Assembly (NCBI RefSeq): GCF_014764405.1
Contig: NZ_CP061725.1
Span: 5,580,001-5,644,000 of the forward strand
Source of the DNA: Micromonospora craniellae
Lineage (GTDB): Bacteria; Actinomycetota; Actinomycetes; Mycobacteriales; Micromonosporaceae
Reading direction: 5' to 3'
DNA: 64,000 nucleotides
Made by a program: the position numbers and the translations under genes. Shown one piece after another: positions 1 through 11,575 of this stretch (positions are counted from its first letter, which is position 1; the number at the start of each line of letters is the position of its first letter). Below the pieces are notes generated by a model, which worked only from the letters and a program-made list of their open reading frames with translations, ran no database searches and was not told the DNA's origin.

Positions 1-88
1 CCGCGCAGCCGCAGGGGGGACCGTCGTTACCCTCCACAGGGGACACCGTCGTGGCGCTGCCCGGGGACCGGCCTGACCACCAGGGATT

Positions 89-322
89 ATGGCAGTCGGA
101 GCCGGCTCGCCGGCCCACTGTGTCGGCCATAGGACGTGGCGAACCGCCGACCTGTCGCAGTCGGGCGGTACGGTCATCGGGACGCCGCCTGGGCCGCATC
201 GGGTGTCGAAGGTCGGCTGGGCGAGCCCCCACGACACCCCGTACGGGCTACGTGAGTTCGCCTTCGTCGACCCGGACGGCACGCTGCACCGGGTAGGGGC
301 GCCCGTCCCCGCACCGGTTTGA
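89..322 (+). pseudogene. VOC/glyoxalase-family protein, C-terminal remnant
   Basis: The last 35 or so residues of this frame, around 'GLREFAFVDPDGTLHRVG', look like the closing beta strand of a vicinal-oxygen-chelate (glyoxalase/bleomycin-resistance) domain. There the DPDG turn follows the last metal-ligand strand. A TGA at 74-76 closes the same frame upstream, and the first 40 residues do not resemble the family. The gene is therefore broken, or frameshifted towards the left edge. The stop at 320-322 is the natural C-terminus. No function can be assigned from this fragment alone. Confidence 0.4.
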
Positions 323-392
323 CCGGTCGTTGACCGGACCACCCCAACCATCGGTGTGCCCGCTGACGTTCTAGAGCGGTGAGGGGGTGGGC

Positions 393-1118
393 ATGGTCCA
401 GTCGTTCCACGAGTTCGTGGTGCATCGTTCGCCGAGGTTGTCGCGTACGGCGTATCTGCTGACCGGGGATCATCAGCTCGCCGAGGATCTGTTGCAGGTG
501 GCGTTGGCGCGGACGTATCGGCATTGGCGGCGGGTTGCCGATGGTGACCCGGAGGCGTACGTGCGGCGGGTGATGTATCACCAGCAGGTGTCCTGGTGGC
601 GGCGTCGTCGGTTGGTGGCGCGGCCGCCGGAGCGGTCAGCTGGTGACGGCACCGAGGCCAGCGTTCTGCGTCTCGGTCTCGCTGCCGCGTTGCGGAAGCT
701 GACTCCGCGTCAGCGGGTGGTGATCGTGTTGCGGTTCTACGAGGACCTGACGGAGGCGCGGGTCGCCGAGGTGTTGGGTTGCTCGGTGGGCACGGTCAAA
801 CGCCACGGGCATGACGCGTTGCGGCGGCTGCGGGAGATCGCCCCCGACCTGGTCGACGACACGGCCGAGGAAGCGGACCTTCAACCGATCTTCGCTCGCT
901 CGGTCGCGTTCACGCCGGCCGGCGACCGGCTCGCGTACCAGATCGGCAACACGGTCTGGGTGACCGCGCGGGACGGTACGCGGCTGTCGTCGTTCCCGCT
1001 GCCCTACGAATCCACGTTGGCCGGCAAGGGAGCGCGGACACCGGACGGTCGATGGCTGACCCTGGCCACCGTCGCGTGGACAGCACCGAATGGCACCTGC
1101 GCCGGGTGGATCCGGTGA
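393..1118 (+). CDS. SigE-family RNA polymerase sigma factor fused in frame to a propeller-protein remnant
   Basis: Residues 1 to about 160 are a complete ECF sigma factor of the actinobacterial SigE family. Region 2 includes 'SRTAYLLTGDHQLAEDLLQ', and region 4 has the HTH 'VAEVLGCSVGTVKRHGHDAL'. It should bind core polymerase and direct it to an unknown set of promoters. The usual stop after 'REIAPDLVDD' is missing. The frame runs on from about 870 into a piece of the beta-propeller membrane protein that normally lies just downstream, then ends out of frame at 1118. I chose ATG 393, about 6 nt after a GAGGGGG ribosome-binding site; GTG 387 is the alternative. The sigma domain may still be functional. 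Confidence 0.75.
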   Translation: MVQSFHEFVVHRSPRLSRTAYLLTGDHQLAEDLLQVALARTYRHWRRVADGDPEAYVRRVMYHQQVSWWRRRRLVARPPERSAGDGTEASVLRLGLAAALRKLTPRQRVVIVLRFYEDLTEARVAEVLGCSVGTVKRHGHDALRRLREIAPDLVDDTAEEADLQPIFARSVAFTPAGDRLAYQIGNTVWVTARDGTRLSSFPLPYESTLAGKGARTPDGRWLTLATVAWTAPNGTCAGWIR

Positions 1119-1585
1119 CCGGCCGCGACGCAGGACCGCTCGACGTGCCGGCCGTCTCCGACGTGACCACCATCCGCCTGCTCGGCTGGGGACCGGACGG
1201 GTCGGCATTGGTCGTGGCGTACCGGCCGGAGCCACTGGCACCGACCCGATTCGACCAGCCGTTGGAGATCGATCAGCGCACCGCGTACGGGAACGTGAGG
1301 GGTGTGCGGGTGCTCGCGTTGTCGCCGGGTGCTGCCGAGCCGCGTACGATGCTGACCGCTCCGGATCAGATCCTCGCGATCGACGTGGCCGACGGTGTGA
1401 TCGAGAGCGGTCGGGTGCGGGAGGCGAGTCCGTCCGGTGGGGTGGGCGGCCGGTTCTGGTGGTGGACGGGGCTGATCATCCTGGTCTGGGGCGGGATCGC
1501 CGCCTACCGGGGCCGGGTCGGGCTGGCGCTCTGGTTCGGCGACCGGAGGGTCCGGCGGGCCCGTGCCGCAGCGGGCGAAGACTGA
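876..1585 (+). pseudogene. Membrane-anchored WD40/TolB-like propeller protein, deleted and frameshifted
   Basis: The remnant starts inside the sigma-factor reading frame with propeller-blade sequence 'SVAFTPAGDRLAYQIGNTVW'. It shifts frame near 1065-1085 and continues to 1585 with 'LLGWGPDGSALVVAYRPEP'. It ends with one C-terminal transmembrane helix (about 1459-1515) and a basic tail. Such proteins usually follow SigE-family sigma genes in Micromonosporaceae and begin with their own N-terminal membrane helix. That part is absent here, so a deletion joined the sigma gene to the middle of this gene. The frameshift makes a functional product unlikely. The role of this family is unknown; pairing with the sigma factor suggests a regulator. 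Confidence 0.65.
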
Positions 1586-2164
1586 TCAGCTCCACCAGCG
1601 TTTGCGGGGCGCCCGGACGGTCACGTCGCCCAAGATCGCGCGGCAGTGCACCTCGATGACCGGGGCGCCCGGGGTGACCGGCCCGGTGAGCTTGGACTTC
1701 CTCTCGCCGAGGATCGCGCTGCCGGTGAGCCGGACGTCCGTGCCCTCCGGTACGACGATCGTGACGTTGCCGAAGATCGCTTCTGCCTCGATCCGAGTCA
1801 CCCGACTGGAGAGCTGGGCCTGATGCAACTCGATCCGGCAGTCCCCGAAGACGGCCCGAGCCTCGATCGACTCCGGTGCCTGCCAGGCGCCCGCGCGCAC
1901 GTCGTTGCCGAAGACGGCCAGGAGCTTCTCCGTCACTGGGAGGGCGCCGGCGGTGCTGGCAGGTCGACCGTCCGGCAGGTCCGTGGTCAGCCGGGCCAGC
2001 TCACCACGCGTCTGCGAGGCGTGTGCGGCACCGGCCCGCTCCGAGTACTCGTCGAGGGTGATCCGGCCCTCGGTGACCGCCTTGCCGAGGAGGTTTACCA
2101 CCTCTTCCCGCTCCCGGTCGGAGACGCGTAGCCGGTCAGTGTCGTCGTGCCGTTCCCTGTCCAC
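1586..2164 (-). CDS. DUF1707 and LiaF-like C-terminal domain protein
   Basis: This 192-residue protein begins with a DUF1707 (SHOCT-like) helical module at about residues 10-62, with 'RVSDREREEVVNLL' and 'ITLDEYSERAGAAH'. It ends with repeated beta strands of the cell-wall-active-antibiotics-response (LiaF C-terminal, DUF2154) type: 'AVFGD', 'AIFGNVTIVVPEGTDV', 'AILGDVTV'. No membrane helix is visible. Family members are common in actinobacteria, and the C-terminal fold in LiaF takes part in envelope-stress signalling. That role here is inferred. It is transcribed away from the iron-box-controlled acetyltransferase and convergently with the sigma/propeller locus, whose stop directly abuts its own. 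Confidence 0.8.
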   Translation of the reverse strand: MDRERHDDTDRLRVSDREREEVVNLLGKAVTEGRITLDEYSERAGAAHASQTRGELARLTTDLPDGRPASTAGALPVTEKLLAVFGNDVRAGAWQAPESIEARAVFGDCRIELHQAQLSSRVTRIEAEAIFGNVTIVVPEGTDVRLTGSAILGERKSKLTGPVTPGAPVIEVHCRAILGDVTVRAPRKRWWS

Positions 2165-2239
2165 GCTCTGAGCCTAGCGACGTCACGCATGGCACCGGCA
2201 AGGGAGATGTCGCGGGCTTGCCATTGCCTCTCCGCCAAA

Positions 2240-2258
2240 TTAGGTTTGCCTAACCAAA
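2240..2258 (+). promoter_or_regulatory. Probable iron box (IdeR/DmdR/DtxR operator)
   Basis: The 19-mer TTAGGTTTGCCTAACCAAA matches 16 of 19 positions of the consensus TTAGGTTAGGCTAACCTAA used by DtxR-family iron regulators. It lies 16 bp upstream of the acetyltransferase ATG and just before its ribosome-binding site. Bound repressor would block initiation when Fe(II) is plentiful. The match is seen; regulation is inferred. Confidence 0.7.
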
Positions 2259-2273
2259 GTTGAAGGAGAGTTG

Positions 2274-2888
2274 ATGGCACCGAAAGCCACGACCGTCGAG
2301 GCGGTCGACGGGCGCAACGACACCGTCGTGATCACGAACGAGGTGGATGTCGAGGTGCTCGCCGCGGTCTACCGGCAGGTGCACGCGGCGGATCTCCGCT
2401 TGGTGGACCACAGCGTGCCGACGGTCGAGGAGCGTCTGGAGTGGACCGCTGCGGCGCCCGGATTCGAGGCGGCCGTCGGCTATCTCGGCGGTCAACTCGT
2501 CGGTGCCGTGATGGGCTGCCCACTGCCACCGGAAACCCTGTGGTGGCGCGACCTGACCTCGTCCGACGACTCGGACCTCGCCGTCGAGTGGGCGGGGCGC
2601 ACGTTTGCTGTGTGTGAGGCGTTCGTGCTACCCGAGATGCGGCGATACCGCCTCGGGCACAGGATGACGGTCGAACTCCTCGGCCGACGTTCCGAGGAGC
2701 GGATCGCGCTCGCGGTCGCGGAAACCAATACCCGGGTCTGGCGTGCGCTGCAACGCGCCGGATTCGACTACGTCGGCGACGTCGTACCGTTTCCGGACTG
2801 GCGACCGCACCGGATGCTGGTACGGCGGCTGACACCGGGTGCCCCCGATGACCGCCACAGCGGTCGACGGTCTGCGGGACACCGGTAG
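2274..2888 (+). CDS. GNAT-family N-acetyltransferase, probably iron-regulated
   Basis: This acetyl-CoA-dependent N-acyltransferase has about 204 residues. The central part 'RYRLGHRMTVELLG' fits the motif A pyrophosphate loop of GNAT enzymes, and it ends in a strand carrying 'TRVWRALQRAGFDYVG', the typical motif B region. I chose ATG 2274 because GGAG at 2265-2268 lies 5 nt upstream; the TTG at 2271 is too close. The substrate cannot be read from sequence. The iron box immediately upstream suggests a role in iron limitation, for example siderophore acylation or modification, but no siderophore genes lie nearby. It appears monocistronic, convergent with the kinase gene. Confidence 0.8.
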   Translation: MAPKATTVEAVDGRNDTVVITNEVDVEVLAAVYRQVHAADLRLVDHSVPTVEERLEWTAAAPGFEAAVGYLGGQLVGAVMGCPLPPETLWWRDLTSSDDSDLAVEWAGRTFAVCEAFVLPEMRRYRLGHRMTVELLGRRSEERIALAVAETNTRVWRALQRAGFDYVGDVVPFPDWRPHRMLVRRLTPGAPDDRHSGRRSAGHR

Positions 2889-2901
2889 CACGCCCGGCCG
2901 G

Positions 2902-4620
2902 TCAGCGGTCGTGCCAGAAACTGGCGCGCACGATTGCCAGTGGGGCGGCCGCGTTCTGCCAGTCCCCTTCCCGGGTGATCCAGCCCAGCGTCCAGGACCG
3001 GCCGGAGCGAGCCGGCCGGTCCGGCACGATCTGAACCGCGCGGAGCCGGTCGCCGTGAGGGGTCAGCCAGGCGAACTCCCACTCGGTGCTGTCGCCGATC
3101 CGGCCGAGACGGAACTCCTGATAACCGGGGAGGGTGCCGGCCGCGAGCTCCCGGTCCCGTACCGCCCGCAGCCGGGCGAGCGGACCCGTGCTCGGGTCGG
3201 CTCCCGTGGCGACGCTGAACGCCCGGCCGGTAGTCGGATCCTGGAAGCAGGCCACGTCGCTGTCGCGCGAGTACCGCCATCCGTCGGGTATCGCCACCCG
3301 GAAGCCGCTGCGGTCGGTGTGCCATGCCCAACCGGCCGGTGGCCGGAACTCCCTGTCGGCCACGGGCGTCGCCGTGTCGATCGGTCCACCGTGAACCCAG
3401 GGTCGCACGCAGGGCAACGGGGGCGGCACGAACCCGCCCGGTGGCGGTGGTGGCGGATATCTGCCGTCGCGTGGACGGGGTCCGCCGGGCCCCGGGGCAC
3501 CCACCTCGTCGGGGGCCGTCCCGGGCGGGAGGTCGGTGGCCTCGTGGCGTGAGTCGGAGCGGTCACCGCCGGTGCCGACCACGGTCAACGCGGTCCCGAT
3601 ACCCGCTGCCATCGCGACCAGGACGGCGACTGCGGCGAGCGCCCAGGGGCGTGCCACGCCGCCCCGGCCGTGGGAGCCTCGGTCGGCGCCCTCGACGTCG
3701 TGCGGATGCTCGTCGGGTCCGGCCTGAGCAGCAGGGCCCCGGCCCGGCTCGGTGGGTAGGGGAGCGGTCTCGTCGCCGGTCTCGGGTGGGGTCTCGTCGG
3801 GGCCGGCGGCGGCGAGCAGCCGGCGGCGGGCCTCGGGGTGGTCGGCGCGGTGCGCGGGCTCGCGGCGCAGCAGCCCGGCCAGCGCCGCCGACAGCGGTCC
3901 GGCGTGCCGGGCCGGGTCCGGTGGCGCGGAGGCCAGCGCGCTGAGAGTGGCCATGGCGGTGCTGCGGGCGTACGGTGAGCGGCCCTCGACGGCCGCGTAC
4001 AGGGTGGCGCCCAGCGACCAGAGGTCGGCCGGCACGCTGGACACGCCCTCGGCGGCGCGTTCGGGGGCGACGTACTGCGGGGAGCCGAGGATGGTGCCGG
4101 CGCCGGTCATCGCCCCGTCGCCGTCGAACACGGCCAGCCCGAAGTCGGTCAGCAGCACCCGGCCGTCGTGGGCGAGGAGCACGTTGGCGGGCTTGACGTC
4201 GCGATGCAGGACGCCGGCGTCGTGCGCGGCCCGCAGCGCGTCCAGCAGGGCCAGACCGATGCGCGCGGTGCGGTGCGGTGGCAGTCGGCCGTCGGCGTCG
4301 AGGACGTCCTGGAGGGTGCGCGAGGGCACGTACTCCATGACGATCCACGGTGTGCCGGCGTCGGAGACGACGTCGTAGACGCGGACCACGTTGGGGTGGT
4401 TGAGCCGGGCGGCGGTGCGGGCCTCGCGCAGGGTACGGGCGCGCAGGTGGTCGAGTTCGTCACCGCCGAGCCGGTCCGGCAGGACGACCTGCTTGACGGC
4501 GACCTGCCGGTGCAGCAGTTCGTCGTCGGCCCGCCACACGGTGCCCATCCCGCCGCGACCGACCAGGTCGAGCAGTCGGTACCGGCCGGCGATCAACGCT
4601 CGCACGTGTCCCCCATCCAC
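2902..4620 (-). CDS. Membrane Ser/Thr protein kinase (PknB-like)
   Basis: This is a eukaryotic-type kinase of 572 residues. The domain at 10-275 has the glycine loop 'GRGGMGTVW', catalytic lysine in 'VAVKQ', 'LHRDVKPANVLL', metal-binding 'TDFGLAVFD' and 'APERA'. A proline/acid-rich linker follows, then one membrane helix (about 330-352, 'PWALAAVAVLVAMAAGIG'). The roughly 200-residue extracytoplasmic domain contains repeated Trp/Gly strands ('RVAIPDGWRYS'), likely a signal-sensing or lipoprotein-like domain rather than PASTA repeats. All catalytic residues are present, so it should be active. It lies 64 bp upstream of the glycosyltransferase on the same strand, so co-transcription is possible. 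Confidence 0.92.
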   Translation of the reverse strand: MDGGHVRALIAGRYRLLDLVGRGGMGTVWRADDELLHRQVAVKQVVLPDRLGGDELDHLRARTLREARTAARLNHPNVVRVYDVVSDAGTPWIVMEYVPSRTLQDVLDADGRLPPHRTARIGLALLDALRAAHDAGVLHRDVKPANVLLAHDGRVLLTDFGLAVFDGDGAMTGAGTILGSPQYVAPERAAEGVSSVPADLWSLGATLYAAVEGRSPYARSTAMATLSALASAPPDPARHAGPLSAALAGLLRREPAHRADHPEARRRLLAAAGPDETPPETGDETAPLPTEPGRGPAAQAGPDEHPHDVEGADRGSHGRGGVARPWALAAVAVLVAMAAGIGTALTVVGTGGDRSDSRHEATDLPPGTAPDEVGAPGPGGPRPRDGRYPPPPPPGGFVPPPLPCVRPWVHGGPIDTATPVADREFRPPAGWAWHTDRSGFRVAIPDGWRYSRDSDVACFQDPTTGRAFSVATGADPSTGPLARLRAVRDRELAAGTLPGYQEFRLGRIGDSTEWEFAWLTPHGDRLRAVQIVPDRPARSGRSWTLGWITREGDWQNAAAPLAIVRASFWHDR

Positions 4621-4684
4621 CGTCCGGCGTACACATTAGCCAGCGGATCGGGGATCACCTATTCGCGCGCGCGTGTCTCGACCG

Positions 4685-6016
4685 TCAGCAGGCGGCCCCT
4701 CCCACGGCCAGCAGGTTGCCGTCGGGGATGGTGATGGTGCGGCGGCGCAGCGACGCGTCGACGGCGGGGCGCCGGGAGGGCGTGGGCCCGTGCTCGCGGC
4801 GGGCGGTCGCGTAGGTCTCGGCGGTGCGGGCGGCGATGGTGGCCCAGCCGTACCGTCGCCCGACCATGGTGCGGGCCGCTCGGGCGACCCGGCGGGCGAA
4901 GACCTCGTCGCCGAGGAGCTGGCCGACCGCGCCGGCCAGCGCCGACGGGTCACTGTGCGGGAAGGTGACGCCGGTGACGCCGGGTTCGACGATCTCGGCC
5001 AGGCCGCCGGTGCGGGCCACCGCCAGGGGTGCACCGGCCGCTGCGGCCTCCAGCGCGACCATGCCGAAGGGTTCGTAGAGGCTGGGGACGACGGTCGCGT
5101 CGGTGGCGCCGAGCACCGCCGGAAGCTGGGTGTTGTCCAGGAACCCGGCGAAGCGGACGGTGCCGCCGAGCCCGAGCTGCCCGATCCGGTCCTCCAGTTC
5201 GCCACGGTAGGGGCCGTCGCCGGCGATCAGCACCCGCAGCCCGGGGTGCCGGTCCCGCAGCTCGGGTACGGCGTCGACCAGGTGCTGGACGCCCTTCTCG
5301 TAGACCAGCCGGCCGGCGTACCCGATCAACGGGCCGTCCCCGGCGAAGCGGGCACGGGCGGTGGCGACCGCGCGGGGGCGGGCCCGCCAGGCCCGGTCGT
5401 CGACGCCGTTGGCGACCACGTCGACGTGTCCGGCGGGTACGTCGAACAGCGTGGTGACCTGGTCGCGCATGTAGCCGGAGCAGGCGATCAGCCGGGTGGA
5501 GGCGTTGCTGAGCCAGTGTTCGACGCCGTGGATGGTGCGGTTCATCTCCTCGGGCAGCCAGCCCTGGTGCCGGCCCGCCTCGGTGGCGTGGATGGTGGTG
5601 ACCAGCGGCAGGTCCAGGTGCTCGGCCACGGTGATCGCGGTGTGCGCGACCAGCCAGTCGTGGGCGTGGACGACGTCGTAGTCGCCGGTGTCGGCGGCGC
5701 GCAGGGCGGCCCGGGTCAGGGTGTGGTTGAACGCCATGGTCCAGGCCAGCAGGGAGCCGGTGGCCAGGGGGAAGGTAACCGGGTCCTCGGCGGCGCGGAC
5801 GACGCGTACACCGTCGACGTGTTCTTCCAACGGCGTGCCGTCGGCGTGGCGGGTGACGACGGTGACCTGGTGGCCGGCGGCGACCAGGGCGACGGAGAGG
5901 GCGTGCACGTGGCGACCGAGACCGCCGACGAGGACGGGCGGGTACTCCCAGGACAGGATCAGCACTCGCTGCGAGCGTGCGGCGTTGATGTCGATCACGT
6001 CGGCGTTCGGTGACAT
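4685..6016 (-). CDS. GT4 glycosyltransferase, glycogen/alpha-glucan synthase type
   Basis: This 443-residue GT-B enzyme resembles actinobacterial alpha-1,4-glucan-forming GT4 transferases of the Rv3032/GlgA-like group. The N-terminal domain has the synthase signature 'WEYPPVLVGGLGRHV' and 'DVVHAHDWLVAHTA'. The C-terminal nucleotide-binding domain has 'NGVDD', 'GYAGRLVYEKG' and the E-x7-E motif in 'PSLYEPFGMVALEA'. It should transfer glucosyl units from a nucleotide sugar to a growing alpha-1,4-glucan. The neighbouring debranching and MGH1-type glucosidase genes support an alpha-glucan role, but the exact donor and product are inferred. It ends with a stop at 4685-4687 and starts with ATG at 6016. 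Confidence 0.85.
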   Translation of the reverse strand: MSPNADVIDINAARSQRVLILSWEYPPVLVGGLGRHVHALSVALVAAGHQVTVVTRHADGTPLEEHVDGVRVVRAAEDPVTFPLATGSLLAWTMAFNHTLTRAALRAADTGDYDVVHAHDWLVAHTAITVAEHLDLPLVTTIHATEAGRHQGWLPEEMNRTIHGVEHWLSNASTRLIACSGYMRDQVTTLFDVPAGHVDVVANGVDDRAWRARPRAVATARARFAGDGPLIGYAGRLVYEKGVQHLVDAVPELRDRHPGLRVLIAGDGPYRGELEDRIGQLGLGGTVRFAGFLDNTQLPAVLGATDATVVPSLYEPFGMVALEAAAAGAPLAVARTGGLAEIVEPGVTGVTFPHSDPSALAGAVGQLLGDEVFARRVARAARTMVGRRYGWATIAARTAETYATARREHGPTPSRRPAVDASLRRRTITIPDGNLLAVGGAAC

Positions 6017-6156
6017 ACGCGCCCCCTTGGAGTTGTCCCCGCGCGCCCGGCGTCAGGCCCCCCGGCGGGCCCGTCGGTGTCGCGGCTGGATCGGGACCAA
6101 TCCTGCTCGGGGCTGGATAACCGGCGGAGACGTAGCCGTTGCGGGGGTGTAAAGGG

Positions 6157-8097
6157 CTACCGGCGGGCGCGCAGCAGTTCCGCCACCGACCAGGCCTGGA
6201 ACGGGCAACCGGTGGCGATGTGCGGGGCCGTGCCGTCGGCGGTCTCGCTGACCGAGCCGAGGCCGTACTCGGTCAGGTGCGCCTCCAGCCCGGTGAACAG
6301 CGTGTCGACGGGCAGACCGGCCCGTCGAGCGGCGTCGGCGTACGGGCCGATCAGCCACGGCCAGACGGTGCCCTGGTGGTAGGCGCTGTCCCGTTCGGCC
6401 GGTCCGCCCCGGTGCCGCCCGGTGAAGCCGGGGCAGTCGGGGGAGAGGCTGCGCGGGCCGAGCGGGGTGAGCAGCCCGGCCCCGACCAGCCCGACCGCGC
6501 GCGGATCCGCCTCCAGCGGTGCGAACGGCAACGACCAGGCCAGGAGCTGGTTGGGCCGGAGCAGGTCGTCGTCGTGGAAGGCCGCGCCACCGAGCGGGTA
6601 CGCCGGGGCGGGCGCGTCGACGACGTCGTGCAGCCAGCCGGACGGGGTGGGGAAGCGGTCCCGGAACGCCTTGACCGCCCGCTCGTGAAGGCGGTGCAGC
6701 CCGTCGGCGTCCTGCCCGGCCAGCTCCGCCAGCTCGGCGACCCCGGCCAGCCCATTGATCCACAGCGCGTTGACCTCGACCGGCTTGCCGTGGCGCGGGG
6801 TGACCGGCACCCCGTACACGCGGGCGTCCATCCAGGTCAGCGCGGCACCGGGGGCGCCTGCGGTGAGCAGCCCGTCGGCCGGGTCGACGGCGATCCCGTA
6901 GCGGGTACCGGCCAGGTGGGCGTCGACCACGCCGCGCAACGCCGGCAACAGCTCGTCACCGAGGTCGGTGTCGCCGGTGACGGTGACGTGCCGGCTGACC
7001 GCGTGCAGGAACCACAGCGTGCCGTCGACGGTGTTGTACTCGACCCGGCCGGTGTCGGCGGTGTTCGCCAGCATCCCCTCGGACAGCGTCGCCGCGTACG
7101 AGCGCAGCAGCTCACGGCCGAGATAGGCCCGGCCGGTCCGCAGGAACAGACCCTCGTAGGAGATCATCGTGTCCCGGGACCAGGCGCCGAACCACGGGTA
7201 GCCGGCGACCACCTCCACTGGCGTGTCGTTGGTGCGCACGATGAACGCGTCGGCGGCCAGCGCCAGCGTCGCCTCGACGTCGTCGGCGGGCTTGGCCGAC
7301 GCGACCACCTCCCGGTTGCGTCGCCGGGCCGACGCGACCACCTCGGTGGCCGGCGGCGGGGCCGGAGCCGGGCCCGGGTCCTGCGCCCAGGCCAGCACCG
7401 ACATCGTGTCGCCGGGGTGGCGCAGCGTGTCGCGGAACTGGCCCGCGTACCAGAGGTCCTCCTCCGGGTGCAGGCCCCGCGCGGCCTCCTCGCGGTGGTA
7501 GACGCCCCGCCACCAGTTGCCCTGCGGCGTCCAGCCCGGTCCGGACAGCCGGTACGCCCCCTCGATCAGCGCGCCGCCGTCGACCGGGTCCATCCGCAGC
7601 GGCGGCCCGTCGGCGCGGCGCTCACCGTGGGCGTCCCGCCAGGTGCAGGCGGCGGCCAGTTCCAGCTCGACCGGCCCGCCGCTGATCAACCGGTGCACCA
7701 CCGCCACACAGGAGCGGCCGTGCAGCATGGCCAGCTCCCGCTCGATCACCACGTCGCCGATGCGCCACCGCCAGCGGGGCAGCCCGTCGGCCAGGTCGAA
7801 GCGTTCCAGCAGCTCGAAACCGCGCGGGTCGACGTCGCCGGAGATCCACTCGTGCGCGCCGAGGCGGACCCGGGCGCCGGAGGGCAGCAGCACCGCCGGA
7901 TCGAGGCTGGCCAGGCCCACCTTGCGGGCTGCCGGGGCTTCTCCCGGCACCACCAGCAGCCCGTGGTAGCGGCGGGTGCGCAGCCCGCCGACCGTGCCCA
8001 TGGCGTACCCGCCGAGGCCGTCGGGCACCAACCACTCGCGGCCGGCGGCGCTGGCCAGCTCTCCGCAGACCTGCGAGCCGAAGCGAATCTCGATCAA
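6157..8097 (-). CDS. Amylo-alpha-1,6-glucosidase / glycogen debranching enzyme (GH133-type)
   Basis: This 646-residue enzyme should hydrolyse alpha-1,6 branch stubs in glycogen. The N-terminal domain has 'EWLVPDGLGGYAMGTVGG'. The C-terminal (alpha/alpha)6 barrel has 'YPWFGAWSRDTMISYEGL', 'VEYNTVDGTLWFLHAV' and 'YHQGTVWPWLIGPY', all hallmarks of the GDE C-terminal family. The antisense frame has no stop for almost 4.7 kb, so the start had to be chosen by other means. TTG at 8097 sits 4 nt after GGAGGA and gives the family-typical N-terminus (IEIRFGSQVC). It lies 140 bp downstream of, and on the same strand as, the GT4 gene, and is divergent from the MGH1 glucosidase. Confidence 0.9.
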   Translation of the reverse strand: MIEIRFGSQVCGELASAAGREWLVPDGLGGYAMGTVGGLRTRRYHGLLVVPGEAPAARKVGLASLDPAVLLPSGARVRLGAHEWISGDVDPRGFELLERFDLADGLPRWRWRIGDVVIERELAMLHGRSCVAVVHRLISGGPVELELAAACTWRDAHGERRADGPPLRMDPVDGGALIEGAYRLSGPGWTPQGNWWRGVYHREEAARGLHPEEDLWYAGQFRDTLRHPGDTMSVLAWAQDPGPAPAPPPATEVVASARRRNREVVASAKPADDVEATLALAADAFIVRTNDTPVEVVAGYPWFGAWSRDTMISYEGLFLRTGRAYLGRELLRSYAATLSEGMLANTADTGRVEYNTVDGTLWFLHAVSRHVTVTGDTDLGDELLPALRGVVDAHLAGTRYGIAVDPADGLLTAGAPGAALTWMDARVYGVPVTPRHGKPVEVNALWINGLAGVAELAELAGQDADGLHRLHERAVKAFRDRFPTPSGWLHDVVDAPAPAYPLGGAAFHDDDLLRPNQLLAWSLPFAPLEADPRAVGLVGAGLLTPLGPRSLSPDCPGFTGRHRGGPAERDSAYHQGTVWPWLIGPYADAARRAGLPVDTLFTGLEAHLTEYGLGSVSETADGTAPHIATGCPFQAWSVAELLRARR

Positions 8098-8139
8098 CTT
8101 TCCTCCACCGGCGGCGAGGTGCAACACGACACGACGACA

Positions 8140-10842
<2,703 letters not shown>

Positions 10843-10914
10843 CCGGCCGGTGCACAGAGTCGCCATTCCGTCGCGACAGGTTCACCGCGATGTACCGCGA
10901 CTACGCTCGACGGG

Positions 10915-11493
10915 GTGTCCGGAGCAGAGCAGGGAGACGGTGAGCCGGGCGGCGACGCGATCGTCGCCACCGCCTGGCGGTTGGCCGAGGCCGAGGGCTG
11001 GGCGGGGGTGACCGCGCGCCGGTTGGCCGAGCGCGCCGACGTCGACCTCGGGGCCCTCTACGAACGCTTCGCCGACCGCGATGCGGTGGTCGCCGCGGTC
11101 GCGGTGCGGGGCTTCGCCGACCTGTCCGCCGCGCTGACCGCTGCCCGTACGGCGGTCGACTGCCCGGCCGAGGTGTGGCCGGCGGTGATGGCGGCCTATC
11201 TCGATTTCGCCTACGCGCATCCGGAGATCTACGACGCGATGTTCGCTCACACTCCGGACCTCACCCTCGGGGCCGAGGAGGTGCCGGCGACCGTCGCGGC
11301 GGCCTTCGGCGAGCTGCGGGCGGCGCTGACCGCGTCCGCCGTCGCTCAGGACGACGACACGCTCGCCGAACTCGGGTGGAGCCTGCTGCACGGCATGGTG
11401 ATGCTCACCCGGGGCGGTCGACTGCGCCCCGAGGCCCAGGACCGGCGCGAACAATTCGTCGGCAACCACCTCTTCGGCCTGCGCGACCGGTGA
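10915..11493 (+). CDS. TetR/AcrR-family transcriptional regulator
   Basis: This is a 192-residue repressor-like protein. The N-terminal HTH (about residues 14-60) has 'GWAGVTARRLAERADVDLGALYERFADRDAVVAA' in pieces typical of TetR. The C-terminal helical ligand domain ('PAEVWPAVMAAYLDFAYAHPEIYDAMF') matches the TetR_C WHG-like type. It starts at GTG 10915 with no clear ribosome-binding site. It lies 72 bp after the MGH1 glucosidase and in the same direction, but the target and ligand are unknown. It may instead regulate the following HAD gene. Confidence 0.85.
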   Translation: MSGAEQGDGEPGGDAIVATAWRLAEAEGWAGVTARRLAERADVDLGALYERFADRDAVVAAVAVRGFADLSAALTAARTAVDCPAEVWPAVMAAYLDFAYAHPEIYDAMFAHTPDLTLGAEEVPATVAAAFGELRAALTASAVAQDDDTLAELGWSLLHGMVMLTRGGRLRPEAQDRREQFVGNHLFGLRDR

Positions 11494-11575
11494 TCCAAGA
11501 TTGGTGCCTGCTGCTGCCGTTCGGGGCAAGGTAACTGGGTCGCCGGGGTCGGGTCGGGTTGCCTAAGGTCGCAGC

